Assembly: GCA_026874595.1 (NCBI GenBank)
Contig: CM049320.1
Coordinates: 30,722,214-30,786,213, forward strand
Direction: 5' to 3'
Length of the DNA stretch: 64,000 nt
From: Sipunculus nudus
Taxonomy: Eukaryota; Annelida; Sipuncula; Golfingiida; Sipunculidae
The notes beneath the pieces were generated by a model. The model ran no database searches, had not been told where the DNA came from, and worked only from the letters and a program-made list of their open reading frames with translations. A program made the position numbers and the translations under genes. Position 1 is the stretch's first letter. Each line of letters starts with the position of its first letter. Shown in pieces: positions 1-12,531 of this stretch.

Positions 1-2364
1 AACATATGTATGTGGGCATTTATGATTGCGTGCGTGGGTCTTTGGTATGGACGTCAAAGCATACAGTCCTGCCATTATTATAACGAGAGATAAGACTAGA
101 GATGACTATCCCTCCATAACAAACGACTACACAAGTAGATAGTATCCTTAAGTAGGCGGGAGCGTTGTGACATATCGCCTGAACTTGGAGAGCTTCATTG
201 AAAACAAAAATGATGATGCCTTAATAATGTAAAAGTGAGATCAGCTTGTACAGTAATGGTACCAGGCTGTACAACGCATCAAACACCTTACTGTGTTGTT
301 CCTGACGCCTCAATAACCAGCACACACATGTAGCATATGTGAGTCATAACATTGTCCTAAAGCAAAAACGAGATACCTTTGACAGAGTAGAGAATATTTA
401 AGAAGTTGAGAGATAAGTCATACGGTCTTTATGAAAGACGCAAAAAAAAGGAAACAGAATTTGTTTCTCCATTCTGCTGGCTTGGAAAATTCATGCTAAA
501 CTTATTACATGTATTTTCAAAATTAATTCCCACACAATATAGAATATCAAAAAGGCATGTGTTGATATACTTTTCCGGTTTATGACCTTGTCCCGCAATC
601 GGACTGCCTCGATCGTTTTAAAAGCTAGAAAGTTTCGAGATGGACCGATGGTATAAAGATAGACCAGTTCGGTTTTATGTGTTTTGTATACTGGCTCATT
701 TTACACATGGGACCAGATCCAAAGTTTTATTGTACACGCGGATGGCAGAAAGATTACCTTGATGAAGACCTGTATAATTGATGCAATATCAGAAGTTAAG
801 TAAGATCGTGATATATGATTGTTTAATCACAGTTATCATGACAAATTATCTTTCAAATTTTAAATTTTAGACTTTCGAATACAAAATAGGAGAGAAAGTA
901 TAAGACCAGTGTTGTCCGTGTTAAGAAATCAGAAATCAAATTGTCTAGTTAATTTTTTTGGAAGGCACTGTTATTGGTCTGTTTATTTTACCTAATTACG
1001 TTTTTGATAGCGCGTATGCCCCATTCTTTTCATAAACCTCATTGTACAAGGACCACAAGGTTGCCATATACCGACCACATTTGATTTCTGTTGGAGTTTT
1101 CATTTTATAATGCACATGCAGCATTATCTCATAGGAACTGCTCTTCAGCAGCGTGACGGAATGAAAGTAACTAACTTAGGCGGGGGCCCTAATTGAGAGG
1201 GTTAGTACATTCGGATTTATACCGAATAACCCCACCATTGCATCCGTGACATAAAAGTTACATTTTATATCTTCTCCGGAGCTCTCAGCTTGCTAAACTT
1301 AATATTCATGAATCCTGCATGCATGAAATTCGTTCTAGCACGATATACCTTAGCGCCATTTCGGCTACATGACGTTTTCAGCGTAAGAGTGCCTTTACAT
1401 TTTTTTTCAAACTATAACTCGATGAGAATGAAAATATTTTCGTCATGTTTCAAAACGCCTCATGTCCTACAAGTAAGCTGTCATTTGATAAAGACCAGGC
1501 CGATAGTTAGGATTTTAGTATACTTTCTAACAACATCTATCATGTGCGAGTAAAATTCAGTTATAACTCAGCATATAGGTAAATTCCTCTGCATGTTTGT
1601 TGAATTTCTGACCGAATGAATGCAAGCATGGCTCCCACGGGTAATGGATGATAGCCAATCTATACACGAAACAGGATATGACTCTTTACCATAGAGACAG
1701 ATTTTCGGTATAATGAGCGAGTTCACTTGTATTGTTTTTGTGTTAAATCATCACTCGTAGCCTAATGATAAGACTATCGGCTGTTTATCAGGATGTCAAT
1801 ATAAGAGGGTGGATGACCATTGCAGTACATTCTTCCGTATGGCTTGTATCAGGACTCGAGTTAGGCTTACCTGTCCAATATGAGTGTCTGCTGAATCTTG
1901 TATTCACGGGTAGATATACCCTATATTTGGAACACAAGAATCTAATCTGCAGAGGTATTAAGTTAGATTCCATCATAACACATTTCCGCTGTTCCCATCC
2001 ACATTCCTTGAAATCTGTTAGTAAATATTCTAACGTCATCGTTACATTTATAGCCTCCTCGGGGTAAGAATGAAAGCGTACATAAACACAGGTGTCATCC
2101 TACACAGAGTTGTCGTTCAGTTTGAAAAAAAATAATAATTGTGAACTGGCGGGAAGCATACACAGAGGTATGTGGCCTCGGGCCATAATGCAAGTTTACA
2201 TAAAGGTAAAGATTGCCCCCTGAATCAGGGAATACGTCCAATTTATCTATATACATGAATCACAACAGAGCCTTTACATTCCAACAAATTCAACGTTATA
2301 ATTTCCCAATACTTTTTTATGTTTCCTTTACTAAAGGTGTAGCAATGCTTTAGTTTGGCTTGAT
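1..2364. other. Sequence without recognised gene
   Basis: Only short chance ORFs on either strand. No splice-bordered exon, module motif or RNA gene was recognised. It could contain 5' UTR or a signal peptide exon that I cannot identify. Confidence 0.5.
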
Positions 2365-2625
2365 TGTTCAATGCCTTCGCCAGGAGGGTAAGTTTTCATC
2401 CCCGTTCATGTTTGTCTTCGTGTTTTTGTTCAGAGCATAACTCACAGTGTCATGAACGGTATATTATGAAACTCCCAGGACATTTCGGGAATTGACCAAT
2501 GAAGAACCGTTTTGATGTTGATCCAGAACATGCTCTGGATTCAAGAACGTCATCTAAGAATATTCAGAAATGTTAAGTCACTTATGCACGAAAGAACCTG
2601 GGAATATTGGCCGAATAGGTGAATG
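2365..2625 (-). mobile_element. SINE-like interspersed repeat, copy 1 (reverse orientation)
   Basis: The reverse complement matches copies at 3945, 7680 and 20565. Shared landmarks are a CA-rich segment with the sense gttcatgattgc, a block like cccgaaatgtcctg, a gatgacgttc block and a gcataagtgac block. Copies differ by substitutions and small indels, so the family is old. The class is inferred. Confidence 0.6.
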
Positions 2626-3650
2626 CAATCTCAGTTTTGAGTGCATCTCATAATAAGGACACCCCCCCCCCCCCCCATGGCGGAGACTTGCATTCCTTAG
2701 CATGCAAATTCCTAGTTTACCCTGTTTTACTGCAGGTTTTCACAAATCAACGTCCATGGATTTGTCTCGTCTGGTTATGTCTTTTTTCCCGTTTTGGTCT
2801 GTTCATTTCTATTGCTTTCTTTAGATATCTGCGGAGCAGAAACTACAACCAAGTTTCAAAAATAGGCACTAGAAGAAAATTCGTTCTACATTTTGCTGTC
2901 TAGAACCCGTGCAAATTCAGTTATGAGTGAACAGGCGCAAAGTTGTGGTGAAAAATTCAGCTATGGGCCATGGCACGGGGAACGGTCCCATCAGGTCGCA
3001 AACATACATATATTTAGTATCGTGTCCGAGTCCCCAACAAATATTGTGATAAGCTTTAAGGTTCTGGTGTCGTATAAAAATCATAAAATACTAGGTCACT
3101 ATTATAAACACATTATTGCAAAAATGTGTTTTAACAATATAGTTCGTCATGAAGAAAAGGTAGCATTTTAACTGAAGTGGCAAAATAAGTCTCATATATA
3201 TACACTCTTTAGTAATTTCCTAAAGAATGACATATATGAGTAAATTTGTCCTGAGGGCTTACCGATAGTATACAGGTTTAATATGAAGTCACGCAGCATT
3301 GTCGGTCCGGGAAGTGCGGATCTCTGCATGGTACTGCGGTTTTATGGCACCCACCGACAGCGGATCACTTAAATGGTCGTCTCTTTTATGTCTGACATAA
3401 AGCAAAGGAGACCTGCAGACCGCGGTTAAGGGTGTGGTCGTGATCCTTAGAATACCAGCGCGTTATTGGCCTCCATTTGCCTGATAGAAGTCCATCAGTA
3501 ATGCTTTGCTTTTGGTCTGTGGCTGTGTGTTTCAGTAAATCAACTATTACTGATAAAATTGTTATAGAAACAAAATGTTTATATTTCTCACTTGGAATTA
3601 CTAACTTTTTAGTGAATGAGTTCAAAACTCATACGAACCAGCCCCAAAGA
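2626..3650. other. Sequence without recognised gene
   Basis: A C homopolymer of about 17 nt lies at 2660-2676. Otherwise AT-rich sequence with short chance ORFs only. Confidence 0.5.
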
Positions 3651-3654
3651 AGCA

Positions 3655-3674
3655 ATAATAAAAATAAAAATAAA

Positions 3675-3722
<48 letters not shown>

Positions 3723-3771
3723 TATTATTATTATTATAACTATAATTATAATTATTATAATAATAATTAAC
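3655..3771. repeat. (AAT)n/(ATT)n inverted microsatellite
   Basis: About 14 AAT units are followed directly by TTA/ATT units and mixed TAA/TTA, so the two halves can fold back on each other. Confidence 0.85.
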
Positions 3772-3944
3772 TGTGCTCTTCTAAGAACCATGCTGTTCCT
3801 TTATAAATTTGTTCTTATCAGGGCGAATCAAGGACCACGGAAGGGACTGGTTTACCCTTTACGCTGACGGACTTATACACCAAAGACAGGTCCACAATTC
3901 GAGCAAAGGAGAGCAGTTAGTTTAAAAAATCGTTAAAAAAACAA

Positions 3945-4285
3945 CACCGAACTTGAAATCTGCATTTCAAGGAATAAATGCCTCCACCATGTGGACATTC
4001 ACTTATTAGGCCCACATTCAAAGGGTCATTCGCGCATAAGTGACTGGACATTTGTGAATAAATGTGTTACCTGATGACGTTCCAGAATCCGGATCAGATT
4101 TCGGACCAACACAAAAATCTGATCGTTCCTCAATGGCCTATTCCCGAAATGCCCTGAACATTTCATGAGATTCCGTTTATGATTGCGGGAGTTATATTGT
4201 GAACAAACACACACACCCACACACTTTCAAGAACACCCCACCATACACACACACGAACCGGGATAAAAGCATATCCTCCTGGCTC
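3945..4285 (+). mobile_element. SINE-like interspersed repeat, copy 2
   Basis: Same family as 2365-2625, forward orientation: aaggaataaatgc-type start, cataagtgac, gatgacgttcc, ttcccgaaatgccc, then a (CA)-rich 3' part after gtgaacaaacacac. Confidence 0.65.
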
Positions 4286-5535
4286 AGGCAACTACCCTTA
4301 ACCCCTCACTGAATAATAATATTATTTGTTTGCTACGTGGATGTATATACATTGATATCAACACAAGTCTATAGTGTAGAACAACTGGAATACTAAAAGT
4401 CTCTCAAAGCATTAGGACATGAACGCTGCCTCTGGCATAAGGCCAACAATGTCGTCGGAGACTATCTCACAGAGGTTTTGCCGTATAAATATCGTCCGAT
4501 GTAAGATTACTTCGGAATAATCGTCGGGGAAGTAAGTTTGAGAGAATAACGGTACTATAATTTGCGGACGAGGGCGCGGTCATTCCCATGGCGTTATTCC
4601 GGCTTCTACTTGAAAAATACGGGTCTAATGTACACCCAATACTCTCTCCGCCGATAGATTTCCACCTGAAGACTGTTCTCTGAGTACTTTCCTGCCATTA
4701 GCTAACCTGGATCTCTCAAATATATCGAAACCGCTCAGTTTCGGTACACACTAAATAGCAGATTTCGCAAGTCGAACGTTGAACTTAAGGGTATACCGCC
4801 AGTGATTATTAATTTTGCAAGCACAGGTAACTTCCAGCATTATACCTTGATACCTTGATGTGTTATGACTAGAAATGGACTGGTTGTGACGTGAGCAGGG
4901 TTATAGCCACGCCGGGCATCGCCGTTCACGGATAGCCAACATTTGCAACCCACCGACCGGCACTAAAGATCATAAAGATTGTCAAAAATCCAGCTACTAA
5001 CAGTAAAACTTTGGTTATTTATTATCCCAAAATGCTTTATATTGTACCTCTTTAGTATGTTAACAAAAATGAATAAAATAATCATTAAAAATAGTTATAA
5101 CACATAGAACAACGCAAAGATAAAACTTACATATTACGAAAACGATAGTGTGCACCGAGTGTTAATACCATATTTCTCTAAGCAAGTGTTTCCACTGCTA
5201 AAAGACCGTTGTAAATAAACAATATTTCTTGCATAATTAGGTATTTCTAAGAGCTAGGTAAGTTGACTCATCACTCGTGTGTGTAGAGTATATAGACCCC
5301 TGCCGTGACCACCACCGCTTGTTTCGCCAATGTCCATATGTATGCATGAGTAAGCATGTGAGGGCACCCATCGTGTGAATTTATTCTCTAAGTTAAATGA
5401 GGACATCAAATTTCAGGGAAATCCAAGACAATTGATCTTTAGTGTGGTTGAACTGGTCCCACTTTCAGGGTTTTCCATATCAGGCTCATTATCAGGACAC
5501 TGTGACCCTGTGCCCTGACGGATGCCATGATGGTG

Positions 5536-5536
<1 letters not shown>
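4286..5536. other. Sequence without recognised gene
   Basis: No exon, RNA gene or repeat family recognised. A TATA-like gagtatatag at about 5287-5296 is not followed by an open exon. Confidence 0.45.

Positions 5537-5592
<56 letters not shown>
5537..5592. repeat. (TA)n(TG)n microsatellite
   Basis: About 23 TA units followed by five TG units. Confidence 0.95.
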
Positions 5593-5593
<1 letters not shown>

Positions 5594-5895
5594 CTTATGT
5601 TGGAGATTTACGGTATGGACAGGCAAACGAATCATAATCCATAAGAACTGAGGGATATTCAGTGAGCTGGGCACACACACAAAAACAACAATTCAAAACA
5701 GCATCTGATATAATGAAAAATAAATAAAAAACAACCCTATAATGTTCATTATAATATAGATATCATTAATCACACCATGTAAAAATATCTAGTGTTTAGA
5801 GCCTAATCCCCTGATCTGATGTAATAATAAATATGTTGAGATAAGAGCTTTATGAATGTATGTTAGGTTAACTTTGTTGGTGTATTGTTTTTCAG

Positions 5896-6182
5896 GAATT
5901 TCATACAAAGGCAACTCAAAGTTCCATGGCAACACGATTGAGCTTAGAGATCGTTACCTCCCTCATGACGGCTTTAAATCATTCGTCGATGTCGTCAGAG
6001 AGCTCCCTGGAGGACGACTAGTGAAGTTTTACCTTTATACCCACAATGCACCTGAACCAGGCCTCGCATACGTCCGGCTCCAAATATGGCGTCCGCGTGA
6101 TCCCGCCACCAGAAAGCTCCAGCTAATTTGGGAAAAGCGACTACAAGTGGAATATGGTTCCTCTACCGGCTATCTGTATACA
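5896..6182 (+). CDS. Exon A1 (module 1, first half)
   Basis: The acceptor is a T-rich tract ending ttttcag. The donor is aca|gtaagt. Entry is phase 1 and exit phase 0, like every other A exon. Motifs in order are LPGG, FYLYTH, RLQIWRP and LIWE. There is no cysteine. An in-frame ATG at 5856 lies 40 nt upstream and would add a short hydrophobic leader ([14 protein letters not shown]). That stretch is also the pyrimidine tract expected before an acceptor, so it may be intron and the leader-like look accidental. Confidence 0.88.
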
Positions 6183-9100
6183 GTAAGTACTGGAGAAAAC
6201 AGTCCTTACTGGGTCTAACTTCCAAACCGATACATTTGAAGGCTTGGGTTCAAATCTGACCGCTGTCCCTGGTTCAGCCACAGTATATACCATGTTTTGA
6301 TCATAGTTGGCATGGATAGCGCTACAGTTCGTCCATCTCTGGACCCTATCGTCCAATGCTAGACCTGTTGGACGGACGACTATAGTCTATTTCTGGACCC
6401 TATCGTTCTATGCTTAATATGTTGGATGGACCATATCGTCCTATGCTAGATCCTATGCAGACCTAGCACATGACGATAGGGTCCAGAAATGTCTGTCCAA
6501 CAGACCTAGAAAAGGACGATAGGGTCCAGAAATGTCCGTCCAACAGACCTACTATTGGACGATAGGGTCCAGAAATGTCTGTCCAACAGACCTAGTATAG
6601 GACGATAGGGTCCAGAAATGTCTGTCCAACAGACCTAGTATAGGACAATAGGGTCCAGAGATGGACTACGCTATAGGCAACTCCAATGAGAAAATGACTT
6701 ACCATGTATAAAGCTGCATCAATATGTCGCCAAAATGTGCGTCTGTGAGAGTGTTATCATTTTTTATGCTCCCGGTATTCATTTTGTTAATGTTACAAAC
6801 GTAATATATCAGGAGCGGAGTGAAGAAGTAATATCTCATTTTCTTTACAGAAGGTGCCCACACTTTCGGTTATACTTATCATTCACCAGTAATTTTGGTC
6901 TTAATGGAGCCTAAACATCTATATTAATGATAATATGTAGTAGTTATTCGGTGTCCTTAGGCAACACGAGAAACATGTGCCCATACATCTTTAGACAGAT
7001 CTGTCCAACTCAAAATAGAGTACACTGGAGCGCTATCCATGTCAACCATGGTCAAGCGATACATACTGTAGCTATCCCAGTTTCGGCTCTTTTATGCCTC
7101 GTAGGGAGGAGAGGGAGTTGGGTACATTATAGGGTCACACTGGTGCCCATGTCCTGTAAGGGACAGGCATTTCGACACAGGTAGTCCTCCTTCCAGGAAG
7201 ATGCGACAAGGAAAGGCAAAGCACAGGGTACCGGTCTATATTTGATCTTGCGGTGACAATAGCTTTGGTGATTAAGTTAGCAAAATACACGGAGTGTATG
7301 ATAGGCATAACCTGGCCCTCAGAGAGAAAACGGTGTCGTTTTAGTGTTGCCATGGACATTTATATTGGATTGGCCAGGTCAATGGCCCGCTTACGTCAGA
7401 GGAGCGAAATGGCGTTAAGTACCAATGTACTTAAAGCTGCCTATTCACCTGCCATTTGAAAAAAGAATTTATGTTATTTTAGGCATGGTATATGGAAAAG
7501 GTGAAATGCCCGTAATTCTTAATTCTTTTTCTATGTAGCCCACTTGTAATTTTTCTTCTTGTTTATGTAAACATGTTTTCTGCTAGGGTAGCCTCTGAGA
7601 GAATAATCAAATGAACTAATATCCCAAAGGGTCTTATTTAATATTATAGTTTCGTACAATATAATATCGTTTAAGAATACAAAGAAACCTGTAATCTGCA
7701 CTCTAAAGAATGCAAGCCTCCGCTATACAGTTATTCGGCCCATATGCCATTGTTCAATCGTGCAAAAGTGACTGTACATTTATGAATATTCCTTGATGAC
7801 GTTCCTAAATCCGGATCATGCAACAAATCCACACCCAATCTAATCAATTCTTCTTTGTCTCTTTCCCGAAATGGCCTGGAAATTTCATGAGCGCATAAAT
7901 TATATTGTGAACAAACACACAAACACAGTCACAGACACACACAGACACACGAACGGAAATAACGCATAACCTGCCGGCAGAGGCAATGAAATAACATTTT
8001 GTTACAGATACATGAAAACATGAACAATGCTTTATAATTAACATCAGTGGTGTCAATTTTTCTTCAAGGGTGGGGGGAATGACATGCAACTTTTTTCACA
8101 CACCATCACACACACGTGTATATATATATATACCTTTTTATTGTCTGTATGAAAAATTTAAAATATAATACAATTTACTGTCAGGTTTTTTTAAAAAAAG
8201 AAGGTATGTTTCCAGAATATGTTAATTCTTAATCGAGTAAAGATATATAATATTTCATATTAAACTAATAAATGTAACTTAAGTCTATAATTCTAATTAT
8301 AAATATATTTCATATCCAATATATAAATATTATTCTCTGAATATCAAGGGGGGGGGGGGGGTGATTACATCGACCATCCATCCCCCCCCCCTCTGTATTG
8401 GCGCCCCTGATTAACATACATACCTTTCCAGGTAACATTGACTGAGGAGGAACAGACAACTGTTCTTGAAGGAGACAAGATAGGCTGGACCAACGAAGGA
8501 CCCGTGGGACCGATCAGTTATGATTATGTAGGCGGGCACATAGTCTACTCCAGACTGGTCAGCGAGGGCATTTATCCACGGATAAATGATGAGTACGCAT
8601 TTGCTCCAGTGCCTTTCCCGGCTATGTTTTCTGTTGGCGTTGAACTGGACCAAGGTAGGGACAAGCACATTTTTGTTTCTATGCGTTTATATTTTCGTCA
8701 CAAGGCAATCTCCCTATTATAATGTCTGACCAACCAATATACAAGAGTCGTCGGACAATCGTGTGAGCGTCACGGCGGTTGTGACTGATCAGGTCATAAA
8801 AAATCAATTGTGAATTTTGACCATGTTTAAAATCTGGCTGTGACTAATTTGAAAAATCCGAGATCGCAGTAGAAGGTTGTTCGGAGAATGTTATACCAGA
8901 ATATCCAGGCAATCGCAATAACACTTGATTTATGATTCGTGCAACTGCTCTTGCCGCCTGACGATTGGTCGCGCACCAAAGTGACGACTTGATGACCAGT
9001 AATGTCACTTTGCACAGTTCTCCTGACAGGTGGCACGACCTTTCTTTTGACCGTGTTATAAGCAAGACAGGTGGTATAAAGGTGTTGCGTTCTAGGGCTT

Positions 9101-12100
9101 AGCTCAGTCTTCCCTATGTTTTCTAAGTGTCATTTTGACCAAGGATTATATAGGCACACGAACGGTGGCACGACTAGTTTGTAGTAAGTCATTCGGAACA
9201 CCGACTTTGCCAGTAAGGTCTCGGATGTATGTATGGCTCAATGATACACATTAATTATTGTATCGTTCGATGGAAATCCACCAGTTACCATTGCTACTGA
9301 CTCATCAGATACGGTTCCAACTGTTATTTAACTTAAAGTCTATTTTATCATAGATGCCTCATACATCGCCCACTAGGGGGTGGAATTCCTCACATGATTC
9401 TAAAATCTTCGTGCCGTCCAAATCAATATAGGCCTACCTGTGGGTTTCCCTCTATTTCTCGAATCAGTGCTGTCTTATAACTTTAAAGATAGAATATGTA
9501 AGGATAGGCTGTACTTTTACACATAATACATCTTACATTTTAAATACATTTTACTGTTACACGGCACACAAGAGGTGTGCATTTGACGACCGTTCATGAC
9601 ATTGCCTTGCCGCAATACTTTCCATCGCTCTATATGTACATCCGAGGCTAGAAACTGAAGGGTACTGCCGAGGTGGGCCGAGTTGGTAGCTAGTTACTAA
9701 AGCTTGTCCCTCGTTCATGAATAAACGGAACCACTAATAAAAAAAAAAATTGTCTTCTATCCTGTTTCATCGTGCAACCAAGCGTACTACCAGTCTTGCG
9801 ATTAGGCCTACCTAAAACCAGGATCAGGTATTAATGGCCACTTTATAATTAAGAATCAAAACAGATTTAGAGACACTACCTGGTCTTTGGTAAATCACAC
9901 GCTGAAATAGTTGTGTAATTGAGTGCGACCATTACTTTAGTCAGGAAATTGCACACAAAGAATTCAGTTAACAGGGCCTTGACATTAATTACACTGCAGG
10001 TGTACAACTGGGACTTCTCTTAGCTCAGCCGTCTTAAATCTTATAGGAACCTGTAAAACTCGTCATAGTATATGATCGCTGCTGTTGTAGCCCAACATTC
10101 ACAAACATTCACCACGACAGCATCGTTATTAGGGTGTGCCCAGGCCTTTAGTTAATCTAGTTAAGGATACATTTACTTTTATTTGATAAAAGTTCATATT
10201 TACGCTCTCACTTTGTTCAGCTTCACCGACCTGTTATGATGTTAAGACTGTCTTATGGTAGCCATGTTTCCGTCGCCAGCAAAACGGATACCAGCCCACA
10301 CGGGCAAATGCACGTGGGATACCTGGCCGGTGTATTGTCAGTAAAAACAAAATGTAACAACATTAGCCCTAGGGCTGTCCTTGCTGGGCAGGTATCGGTT
10401 CTCCTGGCCACGGGAACAACGCCTATGATTTAATTAGAGTAGAATACATTAGACGTGGAGTTAAAGTAAACTAATGAAAAAACTTAATACCGCGCAATTT
10501 GTTTCAGGATCGCAGAGCGGGGTTTTCTACGGCAACAGCCTGACCCCCAAAAGCCAGTACATGCCAACTGGTGCCCAGAGAAGCTTTATGGACGCGGACA
10601 CTGTGCTCCCGGACGGACGCCTGGTAGAATATCTTATGTACATCCATGGGATACCAACCTCAGGTACCACTCATATCAAGGCCCAGATATGGCGGCCCAC
10701 AAGCGGGCGCACATACAGACTCGTGTGGGAAAAATCAGTCGTGCTGAATTACCAAGCTACCGGTTATTTAAAAAAGGTACTTTATATGATCAATCTTGTA
10801 AGCAAACCTTACTTAGGTATTACAAGAGATAGCTATTTCATTTACCATTAGTCAATTACAGAAGCGGATCCAGGGGAGGGGTCCAGGGGGCCCGGACCAC
10901 CTATTTTTTTCATCCGTTGCAAGCTTTTTTAAGGGTTTCAGTCAAATTGTTGCGGCCTTGACCCCTCCCCCCCCCTTTTTCCGGCCCTGGTGATCTTTCT
11001 TTTAGGTTTTTTTCATTAGACCTCCCTGGTTGGACCCCCCCCCCCCCCCCCACGCCTTTCGTAAATCTTTGATCCGCCCCTGAATCAATACATCTTGAAG
11101 GCATGCTATAAAATTTTTATATGATTTAGTCTGATTTGTACTTCCAAGTCCTTGATGATTTTTATTTCGATATGTGGTCTTTGTTTAATGTCACTGGAAA
11201 CGTTAACATACATGGGTTCATGTTTCTTACAGTATGTATGTTTTTCATGTGTATACATTTATATTGGTCGACTAGACATTTCCAGAAATGTGGGTTTATG
11301 TTTCTTTTCTGATGTTTGCAGTATATTTTTTTTTTCTTGTGAGTAAATTAATGTTGGTCATATAGACACTTCCAAAAACATGGGTTTATGTTTCTTTTCC
11401 TATGTCACATTGTTTGTAGATACAAACTCATCAACAACATGGACATTTTTATGTGCAATGTTTATCAACAAACATCAAATAAATACCATTTAATATAAAA
11501 CATTATTTGTTGAATGGAACGACAAAATAATAATACATTCAGGTTTGTTTTCTCTTTTTCTAGCAACATCAGTAACATTAGACAGGGAGGCTTATGAGGG
11601 GTGATAATTTTATTTCTATATTCAAATTTGGGTAAAAAAATAGTTTTGAGTAGCCCTACTTACATAGCTCTCTCATGGGTGCAAACATAAGATTAATTTT
11701 TTTTTCTTTGTTTTTATACGCCCATTTATGACGGGACGGTCATCAGAGTTTGGTGGCGCCGGAAGAACTTATAAAAAGGCTGATGGACTTTCATAAAACT
11801 CATCATAAATATTATCAGATACAATTTCTCAGATGAATTAAAATTCTCGGAAATTCACGCATATTAAATGAGACTTGAGGGTGTATTGAACACCTGTGCT
11901 CTTGTTTTTGTCTTTCTTCTGTCATTTTCTGTTTGCTCTGTGATTGCATATGATTTTTAATAACCATTTATTTTTATCTCTTTAGATTTCTGTTGAAGAA
12001 AATGAACCGTTCGAGACACGTTCAGGGGACCGCATTGGTTGGACGAATTCTGGTGAAGTCGGACCAATCAGCTACCAGCTCCTGGAGGGACGCCGGACGT

Positions 12101-12459
12101 TTTTCCGTGAGGTGCAGGGATTCAGCTATCCGATGGTTGGGAGCGACTACACTTTCTCAGACATGCACCTACCACATGTTTATGCAGTTGGTGTCAATAT
12201 ACGCACAGGTATAGGGAAAAAAAGTTTTATTAACATCCCCGCCCCCTCATCCAAAATGGACAGGAGGATAAAAGGGATTGGTAAATTAATTGCTACACTA
12301 ATATCTAATATGTTCTGTGGGTGGACTTCTTTGGTTCCCAAGAGTGCAAAACTATTGAAAACATTTCCCCTCCCCTTTTTTCAACACTCGCGTGTTTGCG
12401 CTGGATCTCAGATGTGGCCCATTATTTTCTCTCGAAAACTTATATTTGTGCAAACTATG

Positions 12460-12531
<72 letters not shown>

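Noticed and set aside
1290-1553. 87-codon ORF as a signal peptide exon of the receptor
   Set aside because: No convincing signal sequence followed by a phase-1 donor.
3477-3867. Long ORFs rich in Asn, Ile or Tyr
   Set aside because: They are translations of the (AAT)n/(ATT)n microsatellite.
6235-6265. B-box-like gggttcaaatctgacc
   Set aside because: No tRNA cloverleaf around it; at most an old tRNA-derived repeat.
10221-10232. 12-nt linker microexon candidate in the B1-A2 intron
   Set aside because: Joining it to A2 creates a TGA at the junction and its donor is poor.
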